Shown one piece after another: positions 46,447 to 54,490 of a stretch of DNA of 64,000 nt. Each line of letters begins with the position of its first letter. The stretch's first letter is position 1. The notes under the pieces were generated by a model. The model searched no databases, was not told the origin of the DNA, and saw nothing but the letters and a program-made list of their open reading frames with translations. The position numbers were made by a program, and so were the translations under genes. The stretch spans positions 1 through 64,000 of the forward strand of contig NBIV01000227.1 in the NCBI GenBank assembly GCA_003194525.1, read 5' to 3'. The stretch comes from Gracilariopsis chorda. Taxonomy: Eukaryota > Rhodophyta > Florideophyceae > Gracilariales > Gracilariaceae.

Positions 46447-46806
46447 ATGGGTCTCCAAGAAGTGTTCAAGGAGGCTGCGGAGCGCGTCAAGAAGCTGCCC
46501 GAGGCCAGCAATGATGACAAGCTCGAACTGTACTCCCTCTTCAAGCAGTCCAACGTCGGTGATTGCAACACAGGTACGTTCACCCAACATCATCGCGCTC
46601 TTCTCGTACTCAACGAAAGCTCGCAGATCGCTAACACTTTGTTATGGCAACACACAGATCGTCCTGGTGGTCTCTTTAATCTGTCGAACAAGGCGAAGTG
46701 GGACGCGTGGAATGCACGCAAGGGCTTGGCTCACGATGATGCTATGAAAGCGTACATTGACAAGGTTGACTCCCTGTGCGGAACTAGCTTTGCTTCCCAA
46801 ATCTAA
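46447..46806 (+). CDS. ACBP: Acyl-CoA binding protein, one intron
   Basis: Exons 46447-46573 and 46658-46806 join to a 91-residue protein, the normal size of a cytosolic ACBP. Family residues are visible: the LYSLFKQ helix, VGDCNTDRPGG across the splice, KAKWDAWNARKGL and the final helix DAMKAYIDKVDSL. The protein binds long-chain acyl-CoA and carries it between membranes and enzymes. The intron (46574-46657) starts GTACGT and ends CACAG, is 84 bp long and contains no stop in frame. Splicing restores the conserved NTDRPG, which a retained intron would break. The ATG at 46447 is in an AAAATGG context; an upstream in-frame ATG-like extension from 46369 has no family similarity. Confidence 0.95.
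   Translation: MGLQEVFKEAAERVKKLPEASNDDKLELYSLFKQSNVGDCNTGTFTQHHRALLVLNESSQIANTLLWQHTDRPGGLFNLSNKAKWDAWNARKGLAHDDAMKAYIDKVDSLCGTSFASQI
46574..46657 (+). other. Intron in ACBP
   Basis: Canonical GTACGT donor and CACAG acceptor. Length 84 is a multiple of three and the frame stays open through it. Confidence 0.9.
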
Positions 46807-47439
46807 ACACTAATCCTATCTGTGGAGCACTAGACGTCGTCGCTGTTCTGGGTTGTCCGTGTGCAAGATGCCAGAAAGCAGCGCATATTAGTTGTGCCTC
46901 TTTAGTTTAGTTCTTGTCGGAAGCGCTCTGCACCATTTGTGAGACGCGCATCAGTGCGGTTTGTTGCAGACGTAGATTGCATAAGAATAAACACCTAGCA
47001 TGCTCATGTTGTTTGCGGATCATTGCCCCAACAGTACTAACCGTTTAAGCCTCGGTAGATACCCGGTACCTTCGGTTCTCATCCACAATTTCTCAAGGTT
47101 CCCTCGTCTCGGGCGTCAGAACGGTTTGAGCTTGTCGATCCTCGCCACTTAGGTGTAGAGCTTTGCAGTACACGTAACCTACATGCCACTTCTGGACAAC
47201 GCAGACGCAATTTATCGACAAATGTTTTACGAAGGGTAAAATACATACGTATCTACTGATGGTAGATTGCGTACCAACGCGAATGACGTTTCAATCAGCA
47301 GTCATCAAGGAGCACGTCATCAAAGGCGTCGCCTACTCGGAGCACCACATGAAAACGAGCACTCCACGCATCCAGGAGCAGCACATTGCGCCACCACTAA
47401 GTTCTGCCTAGTTTCTTTCCCCATAAACCGCATTGCGCG
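46807..47439. other. Intergenic region, ACBP 3' end to UCH37 promoter
   Basis: About 630 bp with only short ORFs. It should hold the ACBP terminator and the UCH37 promoter, but I see no distinct motif. Confidence 0.5.
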
Positions 47440-48408
47440 ATGTCCGATCTGGGCTGGTGCACCATCGAGTCCGACCCGGGCGTATTCACAGAACTGCTCT
47501 CTGAAATCGGCGTGAAAAACGTACAAGTGGAGGAAGTGTACGCGCTTGACAAGCAGCAATTCGAACAGTTTGGTCACGTTTATGGCGTAGTATTTCTGTT
47601 CAAGTACCGCTCCGATGAAAGTCGTCTGGCGAAGAAACGACCCGGAAAGCTCTGCTCACCGCCTCCCGAAACGCTTTTCTTCGCGAATCAAACGGTTACA
47701 AATGCTTGCGCTACGCAGGCATTGCTGTCAATCGTGATGAACGTGCCTTCTCTATCGCTTGGTGCTGAACTGGCGCGACTGCGCGATTTCTCCACAGGTA
47801 TGGATTCGATGACAAAAGGAATGGTGGTATCAAATTCAGACGTGATTCGCGTGGCACACAATTCCTTCGCACCGCAACACCAATTCGTGCTTGAAGATAG
47901 CGACAATACAGAAAAGGAAGATCCGTTTCATTTCGTAGCATACATTCCGCACGAAGGAAGCGTATACGAACTGGATGGACTGCAAGAAGGGCCCCGAGAG
48001 CACGGCGCATACGGCGAAACAGGCGACTGGCTAGATGTAGTAACGCCGATTATTTCGCAGCGAATAGAAGAGTATGACGGCGGTGAGATCCGGTTCAACA
48101 TCATGGTGGTGGTGGAAGATCCTCGTGAACGACTGCAAGCCGAGTTGGACAAATTAAAGGCGGAGCCTTCGCTGAATGATGGAAGAATTAGTGTGGCTGA
48201 AGCGTACTTGGACGCAGAAAAAGCAAAGCATGAGAAATGGCAGGTAGAGAACCTGAGAAGACGATGGAACTTTGTTCCGTTCGTGATGAACATGTTCAAG
48301 ACAGTAGCGGAATGCGGACAAGCCGAAAACTTAATCAAACAAGCGACGGAAAAGAAGGAGAAAGACTATGAACGAGCCATGGAGAAGAAAGGTAACAAAC
48401 AAGAATGA
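47440..48408 (+). CDS. UCHL5: Ubiquitin C-terminal hydrolase UCH37/UCHL5
   Basis: A 322-residue cysteine protease of the UCH (peptidase C12) family. The catalytic set is complete: Gln84 and Cys90 in NQTVTNACATQ, His164 in DPFHFVAY and Asp179 in YELDGLQEGP. This numbering is almost the same as in human UCHL5. The N-terminus (GWCTIESDPGVFTELL) and the FGHVYGVVFLFKY strand fit the long UCH37 type rather than the short UCHL1/L3 type. The C-terminal 90 residues are helical and charged, ending KEKDYERAMEKK, like the ULD tail that binds the proteasome receptor ADRM1/RPN13. It trims ubiquitin chains at the proteasome. There is no intron. Confidence 0.95.
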   Translation: MSDLGWCTIESDPGVFTELLSEIGVKNVQVEEVYALDKQQFEQFGHVYGVVFLFKYRSDESRLAKKRPGKLCSPPPETLFFANQTVTNACATQALLSIVMNVPSLSLGAELARLRDFSTGMDSMTKGMVVSNSDVIRVAHNSFAPQHQFVLEDSDNTEKEDPFHFVAYIPHEGSVYELDGLQEGPREHGAYGETGDWLDVVTPIISQRIEEYDGGEIRFNIMVVVEDPRERLQAELDKLKAEPSLNDGRISVAEAYLDAEKAKHEKWQVENLRRRWNFVPFVMNMFKTVAECGQAENLIKQATEKKEKDYERAMEKKGNKQE

Positions 48409-48691
48409 TCCATACTTTTTGCAAACAGTGTAAAGCTAAAAACGCTTTTTGTTTTTGTTCCTGTTGAGGGTACCATAGCACATGTTTACTTGAGTAAATC
48501 GGCAAAGAACGACATGACAGTAGTTGGGTGTTGGCAACAGGTTAGGCCGATGAGGATAAGCAAAAAAAAGAAACCTTAACCGCGGGAACTGGGGCTGTAC
48601 CTTCGTTCTAGGCGTCAAAACAAATTGGCGCGCATGCGGTGTGTTGCGTAGGTGATGTTGTTCAAGAGTATGTCTGTTGGTGCGGTTCGGC

Positions 48692-49232
48692 TTACTCAGG
48701 CTGGTCGGTTTGTTCCGGTGCATCGGTAGCTTCAACTGTGCTGCTCTCCTCAAAGCTGTCCTTCTGCTGCGCAGCAAGTTCGGCTTGCACGGTTTCAGCA
48801 GATGCCAGGACAGTCCTACCTTCAAAGAACTTTTCAGCGTCCTCGGCCTTCACGATCTCCATGACTGGGGGCAAGCTACATAAACGGCGCGGCGCAAGAA
48901 CAGGTGAAACGACAAAAGAAATGTCAGCGGGGGATGTTACGTTGACGCGGTGGGGCAGGCAAGGCAAGGCAAGGAGTGAAGAAAACGCACCCTTCCGCGC
49001 GCAGGGGCTCCGGATTGAATGGCGGGGGCTTGCGATTAATGTCTGAGGGCCTGTGCTTCTTGGGGCGGGTGCGATAGGCCTTCTTAGTTCCCTTGAATTG
49101 GACGTGCTTGGCAGCTCGGATGTCTAGCGGGGAGTGGACAGTTGGGGCGGCGGTGGCAGGGCGGACGCTGACGGAGGTGGAGGCGTAAGACAGCCCCGTG
49201 CGGGGGAGAACGGCGGCGTTGACGAAGGCCAT
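48692..49232 (-). CDS. Plastid ribosomal protein of the PSRP5/cL37 type (probable), one intron
   Basis: Exons 48991-49232 and 48692-48875 join to 141 residues. The intron (48876-48990, 115 bp) begins GTGCGT and ends TATGTAG on the minus strand; splicing gives AEGLPPVMEIV. The N-terminus (MAFVNAAVLPRTGLSYAS...) is rich in Ala, Ser and Val with few acidic residues, like a plastid transit peptide. The core KGTKKAYRTRPKKHRPSDINRKP is strongly basic and resembles the small plastid-specific 50S protein PSRP5. The C-terminal tail is acidic. The match is from memory of the family and not certain; another small plastid ribosomal protein remains possible. Confidence 0.5.
48876..48990 (-). other. Intron in the plastid ribosomal protein gene
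   Basis: Donor GTGCGT and acceptor TTTATGTAG on the minus strand, 115 bp. Both flanking exons stay in one frame after joining. Confidence 0.7.
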
Positions 49233-49631
49233 GCTTGCGCGCTCGGGATGGTGCGGAAGGAAGAAGCAAACCGACGTCGACGGGATCGCAGAGGTGAGCG
49301 TACGCCCATCGCCCATCGCCCATCGCCCATCATCAGCTGCTTATAATCTCGCTGCTGCTGAATGACACACGCACTATACGTGTGCACGTGTGCAGCTGTA
49401 CACATGTATACGTGTACATTAGCTCACGCGATGACATGAGCCAATGCGGCGTGTGTGTGGGCACGGCGCAGCGAAGGCGGAACGGGGCGGCAGCCAGCCA
49501 TGGGCCGCATGCTCCGAGTCGCGCGTTTCGCTCCGCACCATTCGGCCGAACCGCAACAACCGCCCGTCGAAGCGCAACCGCGTCATGTCGTGAGCGTCGC
49601 CGTCATGCCCGCGCACTTCCACCCCCACCAC
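49233..49631. promoter_or_regulatory. Divergent promoter region with CGCCCAT repeats
   Basis: About 400 bp between two divergent genes. CGCCCAT is repeated four times at 49306-49333. An alternating purine-pyrimidine stretch rich in ACGTGT and GTATAC follows at about 49375-49420. Confidence 0.5.
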
Positions 49632-51122
49632 ATGTCCACACAGACGCTCATTCTCTCCCACTTCGCAAACCTAAAGCTTGCCGGCGATCGCGTCGTACGC
49701 GACGCCGTGCAGTCTCTCAAGCCTGCGCCGTATTCCGACTCCGTGCCACGTCCAGCTCGACACGCACGTCCCTCTCGGCGTCGCCGCGCTAGACGCTATC
49801 GACATGTCTCTTCTAGACGCGTTAACGCCATGTCGGATGCCGACTTGGAGGCCGAGCTTGCCGCCAGGCGCGCTGCGCGCGCCCGCGAGAGAGAGCGTTA
49901 CGCAAAGGCCATGCGCACTGAGAAGCTTGCCGTATTAGAGACCGAGTTGCTGCGTCTGCGTTCGGAGATCTCGCGTATGGATAGGGGAACTCCGCTGGGC
50001 GGGGGAACGCCGCCAACAGCACGGTGGGAATCCTTGTCGAATGATCGTCGTTCTCTTCGCAACTCCCGTTCAAGAACTGCTGCCTATCCGGCCGCATCCC
50101 CTACTGGATCGCCCCCGCTGGGCGCCGCACCCAACCCTCCGGCTGCTGCGCCCCCGCGACCCCCACCTGGTGCTCCGCAAATGCCCCCGCCTCCACCGCC
50201 ACAACGCACCTTCGCTGATCCGGAGCGTCAGAAGAAGGAGCGCGCGGAGAGACAGCGTCGTCGCGAGGAAAAGAAGAAACAACGTGAGGCCATGAAAAAG
50301 CCTGTTACCCTTGCCGATATTATCAAGAGTGCCGGTCCCAATCCGGCTAGTCGACTTAAACCCAGTGGTAGTACCCCGCTACCGGATGTGAACGAATCTG
50401 AGAAGGATGAAAAAGAAACCTTTGCAAGTCTTAAAGACTCTTTGAAGAAGGCTGAACCTGAAAATACTCAACAGAATGCCAACGATGATGGAAAGAGTGA
50501 TGCCAAAAAGGACCCCGACGAGGAACGCAAGGATAATCCAAAACCCGCTGATCAGGAAAAACTACCACAACCTTCGAAGCCAAACGAACCAGACAAGAAC
50601 ACACAAAAAGACAAAGTCAAAGAAAATTCTAAAGCGAACAGCTCCAAATCTTCCGACGCCTCCAGCCAACACGATCAGAAAGGCACCCCAGAGCCAGTTA
50701 CTCCAGCTTCAATAGGGGATAAGCCGAACACCGATTCCAACACTCTTACCTCCACGGAAACACCCACACCACAGACGAACGGTGCCAAAGACAGTCCGAC
50801 TTCCACTGACGCAGAGAAGGACAGCGACACCAAGCTGCTCAACTCAACACAGCCAAATGGTAGTCAACCGCATGCTAACGGGGCACCATCCACTGAAGCT
50901 CAAAAGGAATCGTCTGAATCCAACGTGTCAACCGATTTTCAGAACGCTGCAACCGCCCTTTCAGCCCTATCGGCCAAGCTTCCGAAGAAGACATCTGCCG
51001 CGGTTCCAGACACTGACGCGAACTCTGCAGACTCAGCACCTAGCGCTAAGCGGCTCTCACTGCAAGAGAGAAGAAGACTGAGAAGAGCTGCCAAGGAATC
51101 GGCATCTACTAAGGATGATTAA
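49632..51122 (+). CDS. Unrecognised protein with coiled coil, proline-rich and acidic/polar regions
   Basis: Open frame of 497 codons from the ATG at 49632; a later ATG at 49830 would give 431 codons. From 49830 the protein starts with a charged helix (DLEAELAARRAARARERERYAKAM...LELLRL-like) likely to form a coiled coil. Then comes a proline-rich run around residues 150-200 (PPPPPPQRTF), a basic helix (QKKERAERQRRREEKKKQR) and a block VTLADIIKSAGPNPASRLKPSG. A long Asn, Ser, Lys and Asp-rich disordered segment follows, ending LQERRRLRRAAKES. I recognise no family. In 49740-49829 the annotated frame is almost all Arg, Pro and Ala while the +1 frame reads like a normal protein, so the N-terminal frame may be wrong or the gene may contain compensating indels. 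Confidence 0.65.
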   Translation: MSTQTLILSHFANLKLAGDRVVRDAVQSLKPAPYSDSVPRPARHARPSRRRRARRYRHVSSRRVNAMSDADLEAELAARRAARARERERYAKAMRTEKLAVLETELLRLRSEISRMDRGTPLGGGTPPTARWESLSNDRRSLRNSRSRTAAYPAASPTGSPPLGAAPNPPAAAPPRPPPGAPQMPPPPPPQRTFADPERQKKERAERQRRREEKKKQREAMKKPVTLADIIKSAGPNPASRLKPSGSTPLPDVNESEKDEKETFASLKDSLKKAEPENTQQNANDDGKSDAKKDPDEERKDNPKPADQEKLPQPSKPNEPDKNTQKDKVKENSKANSSKSSDASSQHDQKGTPEPVTPASIGDKPNTDSNTLTSTETPTPQTNGAKDSPTSTDAEKDSDTKLLNSTQPNGSQPHANGAPSTEAQKESSESNVSTDFQNAATALSALSAKLPKKTSAAVPDTDANSADSAPSAKRLSLQERRRLRRAAKESASTKDD

Positions 51123-51773
51123 AGCATCCCTCTGTTTCTGTTCCATTGCACAAACGTATAAAACGCATGATAAAGCAATTTGAGTGTCAAGTTGCTTCGG
51201 GTTGGTGAAGCTTCGTTCAAACCGCGTTTTCTTGTCGTTGGGCTTCACGGTTTTTGCGTTGTTTGGGCGAAGGCGGTCATTGTAAAACAGTTTTCTTATC
51301 CGGCACCGCCACGGCGACAATAATGGAGAGGAGCGTTTTACGTCTCAAGTTTTTCTTGGGTTAAGATAGAAGGGGATATTGTAACACATGTGGAACTAGT
51401 CAATGGGTAGCTTGGCGTCGAGTTTTTGTTTTGGTGACCTTTTGGTACCATGAATGCTTGTCCGAAACAATTTCTGAAATTACACCAGTTCTGTGCATAA
51501 CCCATGAGCGATAAGCAAGGTTTTTAGGGATATCCCTAGGGATAACCCTCATCCGCCATCACGATAGAGATCATAAGACTCAGGACTCTGGCTTTGGTCT
51601 CGTGCGCTCAAAAACTCAAGCGCTTGGGATGATCGTAGGGATAGTGTAAACGCTCGTGGAATATAAAAAGCACCATTAGATCTCTTGTCAAGAGAAGCAC
51701 AACGTTCATTTATGGTTGACCTGAAGTTGGTATTTGGTGTCACGCTATAACGCAATATGGTCTTGGTGAGCCT
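51123..51773. other. Intergenic region between two convergent genes
   Basis: About 650 bp of 3' flanks. Contains palindromic GGGATATCCCTAGGGATA at about 51529-51546. No gene seen. Confidence 0.5.
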
Positions 51774-53624
51774 TCATACCTTTGCACTTGTGCGATCTTT
51801 GGCGTCGAGTGCATCCATTGCAAAAGTACTAATGAGACCAGCCTTCCCTTCCCTGATTCCATGTTGATACGCGTCTTTCAATTTCTCCCATGCTTCGCTT
51901 CCTTCTTCTATTTGCGGTTTGGCGTTCGTTTGGCTTGTGCCACCCATCATTTCACCAGTGCTTTCATTTTTGTACTCTCGAAATATTACTGGTTCTGGAA
52001 CATACTCAACTGTTTGAAGTTCTACTCCAGAATATGCCACTAACTTCGCTAGAAAACGCTGGCTTCCCATGTTCTGATAAACCGTACCAAGACATGCACT
52101 AACGTGTTTGTTGAAGTCACAGTACTTTGGATGCCAGCGATGAAGCAAATTGGGCTCAACGGCGTGAAAAATAGAGATTTGCGGATGGTTCGTGAACTCT
52201 TCATGGAGGGCTATGTCTTCGTAGCCCCACCCCACCAGTTTTCTTTGGTTCTCGTCCGTGGCCCAGGCTTCGGTGTTCTGAAAGTCGCTGTTATACACGC
52301 AGATTTCTCCAAACGCTCCAGTCCGCCAGTATCCATGCTCCTTTTCGACCCGACTTCCGTAGGGATACAGACTGTACATCACAGGGTAGTAGACCTGATG
52401 GTTCCGTCGAGTATTGTATCGGCAATTATCAAAGAACTCCTTCTTGATCATCATGTCTACATCACAGATGAACATCAGAGCATCATACGGGACGTACTTT
52501 GACCCGTCTAAGAGAGCCTTGGACCTAGAAAAGTTTCCGTGATGGTCTCCTGTAGTTTCCACTACTTGAATTCGGTGGCCATCTGCAAAGTCACCTTCGG
52601 TTAAACCGAGTTGCATTTCTCGTAATGTCTCCGCAGCGCCAAGGATATGCACTGGCCCGCCATGAGTAGCCACGACGACACGCAGGTTGACTCCGCCATC
52701 AATTAGCTCCTTGATGTTCGTATAAAAGTATTGAAGCTGTGCCAAGCGCCCTATGTACGGCACAACAACATAAATTGGGGTCTCTGGTTGCGGGACTTCA
52801 GTATCTACAAGAACGTCACAAAATTTCTGGGTGAAGCCTCTACGTATAGTAATTGTTGCATTTTTCTCGTCAACACGCTCTGCCCCGTCGTCATCCGTTG
52901 TTGTCAGTGTGAAACCTCCGTTCAGCTTATATTCGAGTCCCCAGAAATGATTCATCCGAACGTATTTGTTTCCGTAATACATTCTCTCGAGATTCCAAGG
53001 AGTATCGTTTTGGTAGTGCTCCAATAGAACGCGTAGGATTAGGTGCTCGGTCTTGTTTATCTCTTCATTCCATTGTTTCCGGCAGACTGTTACAGGGCAA
53101 GCAAAGTCAAATTCTTCCGAATAGTACAAATCATGTTGAACCAATTGCCATATTGAAGAGTTATGAGCGTGAACGTCTTTTGTTGGTTCGCGACGATAGT
53201 AACACTTTTCACCAATATAGTTCCATTCGTCAAGGCTGCATGTCTTTTCAGGGCATCGGTGAATCACTGGATTTGAGCGACGACTCGAGAGCCAGTTGAA
53301 AACACTAGAGGTTTGACTGTTGGCGCTTACGCGTCCTGAAACATGTTTACCCTCAGAATCGACTTGTTGGTGTTCATACTGATTTACTCGAATGCTGACG
53401 TCTACTATTTGTCTGTTCTTTCGTGCAATCACCGTGAGCAAGAATACAATGACAGTTAGTTGTAACGGCAGAACAATGCGTGATAGAATGAATTCGAGAG
53501 GCCGTGTAGTCGTATTCAGTTCTCGGGAAAGCTCTGGAGCAGATTCTCGAAATGATCGGGAACGTCGATGACGGGATGAGGCTGTAATAGATATCTTAGA
53601 GTCACTTGAGGCGTTTGGATCCAT
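51774..53624 (-). CDS. Type II membrane glycosyltransferase, chondroitin GalNAc/beta-1,4-galactosyltransferase type
   Basis: 616 residues starting at ATG 53624. A Ser/Arg-rich cytosolic tail is followed by one membrane segment at about 43-65, as in Golgi glycosyltransferases. The stem reaches to about 270 and has several NXS/T sites and paired cysteines. The catalytic domain (about 280-560) has YVVVPYIGR, the metal-binding DVD near residue 388 (MFICDVDMM), and GWGYEDIAL near 467. The last is the hallmark of the beta-1,4-galactosyltransferase/CSGalNAcT fold, with LLHRWHP near 498. Such enzymes transfer GalNAc or Gal from UDP-sugars to growing glycans. In a red alga a role in sulfated galactan or another matrix polysaccharide is plausible, but the substrate is inferred. 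There is no intron. Confidence 0.85.
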   Translation of the reverse strand: MDPNASSDSKISITASSRHRRSRSFRESAPELSRELNTTTRPLEFILSRIVLPLQLTVIVFLLTVIARKNRQIVDVSIRVNQYEHQQVDSEGKHVSGRVSANSQTSSVFNWLSSRRSNPVIHRCPEKTCSLDEWNYIGEKCYYRREPTKDVHAHNSSIWQLVQHDLYYSEEFDFACPVTVCRKQWNEEINKTEHLILRVLLEHYQNDTPWNLERMYYGNKYVRMNHFWGLEYKLNGGFTLTTTDDDGAERVDEKNATITIRRGFTQKFCDVLVDTEVPQPETPIYVVVPYIGRLAQLQYFYTNIKELIDGGVNLRVVVATHGGPVHILGAAETLREMQLGLTEGDFADGHRIQVVETTGDHHGNFSRSKALLDGSKYVPYDALMFICDVDMMIKKEFFDNCRYNTRRNHQVYYPVMYSLYPYGSRVEKEHGYWRTGAFGEICVYNSDFQNTEAWATDENQRKLVGWGYEDIALHEEFTNHPQISIFHAVEPNLLHRWHPKYCDFNKHVSACLGTVYQNMGSQRFLAKLVAYSGVELQTVEYVPEPVIFREYKNESTGEMMGGTSQTNAKPQIEEGSEAWEKLKDAYQHGIREGKAGLISTFAMDALDAKDRTSAKV

Positions 53625-54490
53625 TTAAAGAGAATCGCAACGTTGTATCTCCTCGAAAACGTCGGAGGCACTAAAAAGCAAACTTGAGAAGAGCCAATAA
53701 GACTGATTCGCTCCAAGCAATAGATAGCGTCAAGGACAGTGTATGAATTAACCTGTTAAGGCGGTAGTATGTTGGGGAACAAGGAATCCCGGATATTGAG
53801 AACGTCGTCACCTCAAGAAGGGTAGCGATGGTGGAATGGAAAACAGAGGGCTGTTGGGGTTCACCTCTAAACTTATGAGATCGGTGTCGACGACAGATGT
53901 GTGAGAAGAGAGTTGTTGCTATGGAGTATGGGGTAAGAGCTTTGATTTTTCTTCGGTCCGTTGTTGCAAAACACGGGCCATGAAAACGTGTGAATGCGGG
54001 CTGAGAAGCGTTTCTCTCTGACGCTTCTCTTACCGGCAAATCTTCCAAAGGACTTTCAGAGCACTTGTAAGACGGACTTTCGCTCTGTCCTTTCCTGCAC
54101 CTCCACCTGAACCAGTTCTTCTACTCATGCGGAACTTATGCAAAGTAGTATGACAATAGGAGAATTAAGAGTTACCCGTGCACGTAAAGAAAGTAAAGGA
54201 ATGTTTGGACTTCAGACTTAAAAAGGAGAGGAATACAAATGGAGTTAAGTCTGGGAAGTACCAGATCTGTCTGATATGTAGATAACGCCTTGCTATCGCT
54301 CTCGCCATGTTGCCGAACAGGATGCTTTGTGTGCGTGTGTATGTGTGTGACCGACGAACCTTTTGAGGGTATACGAAAGACACGAGTATGGTACATTTCT
54401 GTATTGAGTGAGATAAGAGTTACTCTAATTCTAGAATATCACGATGTAGCACATTGATGGCCAGAGTTTCCCGAATTGGCGTCCCACAGA
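53625..54490. other. Intergenic region, glycosyltransferase promoter and ALDH 3' flank
   Basis: About 870 bp. The ORF at 53671-54048 (minus) has no recognisable domain and lies in the likely 5' untranslated region of the glycosyltransferase. A GT/AC-rich stretch (TGTGTGCGTGTGTATGTGTG) is at about 54329-54350. Confidence 0.5.

Noticed and set aside
51535-51552. TAGGGATAAC, similar to the start of the I-SceI homing endonuclease site
   Set aside because: Only ten of 18 bases agree and no endonuclease gene or intron is present; it is part of a small palindromic stretch.
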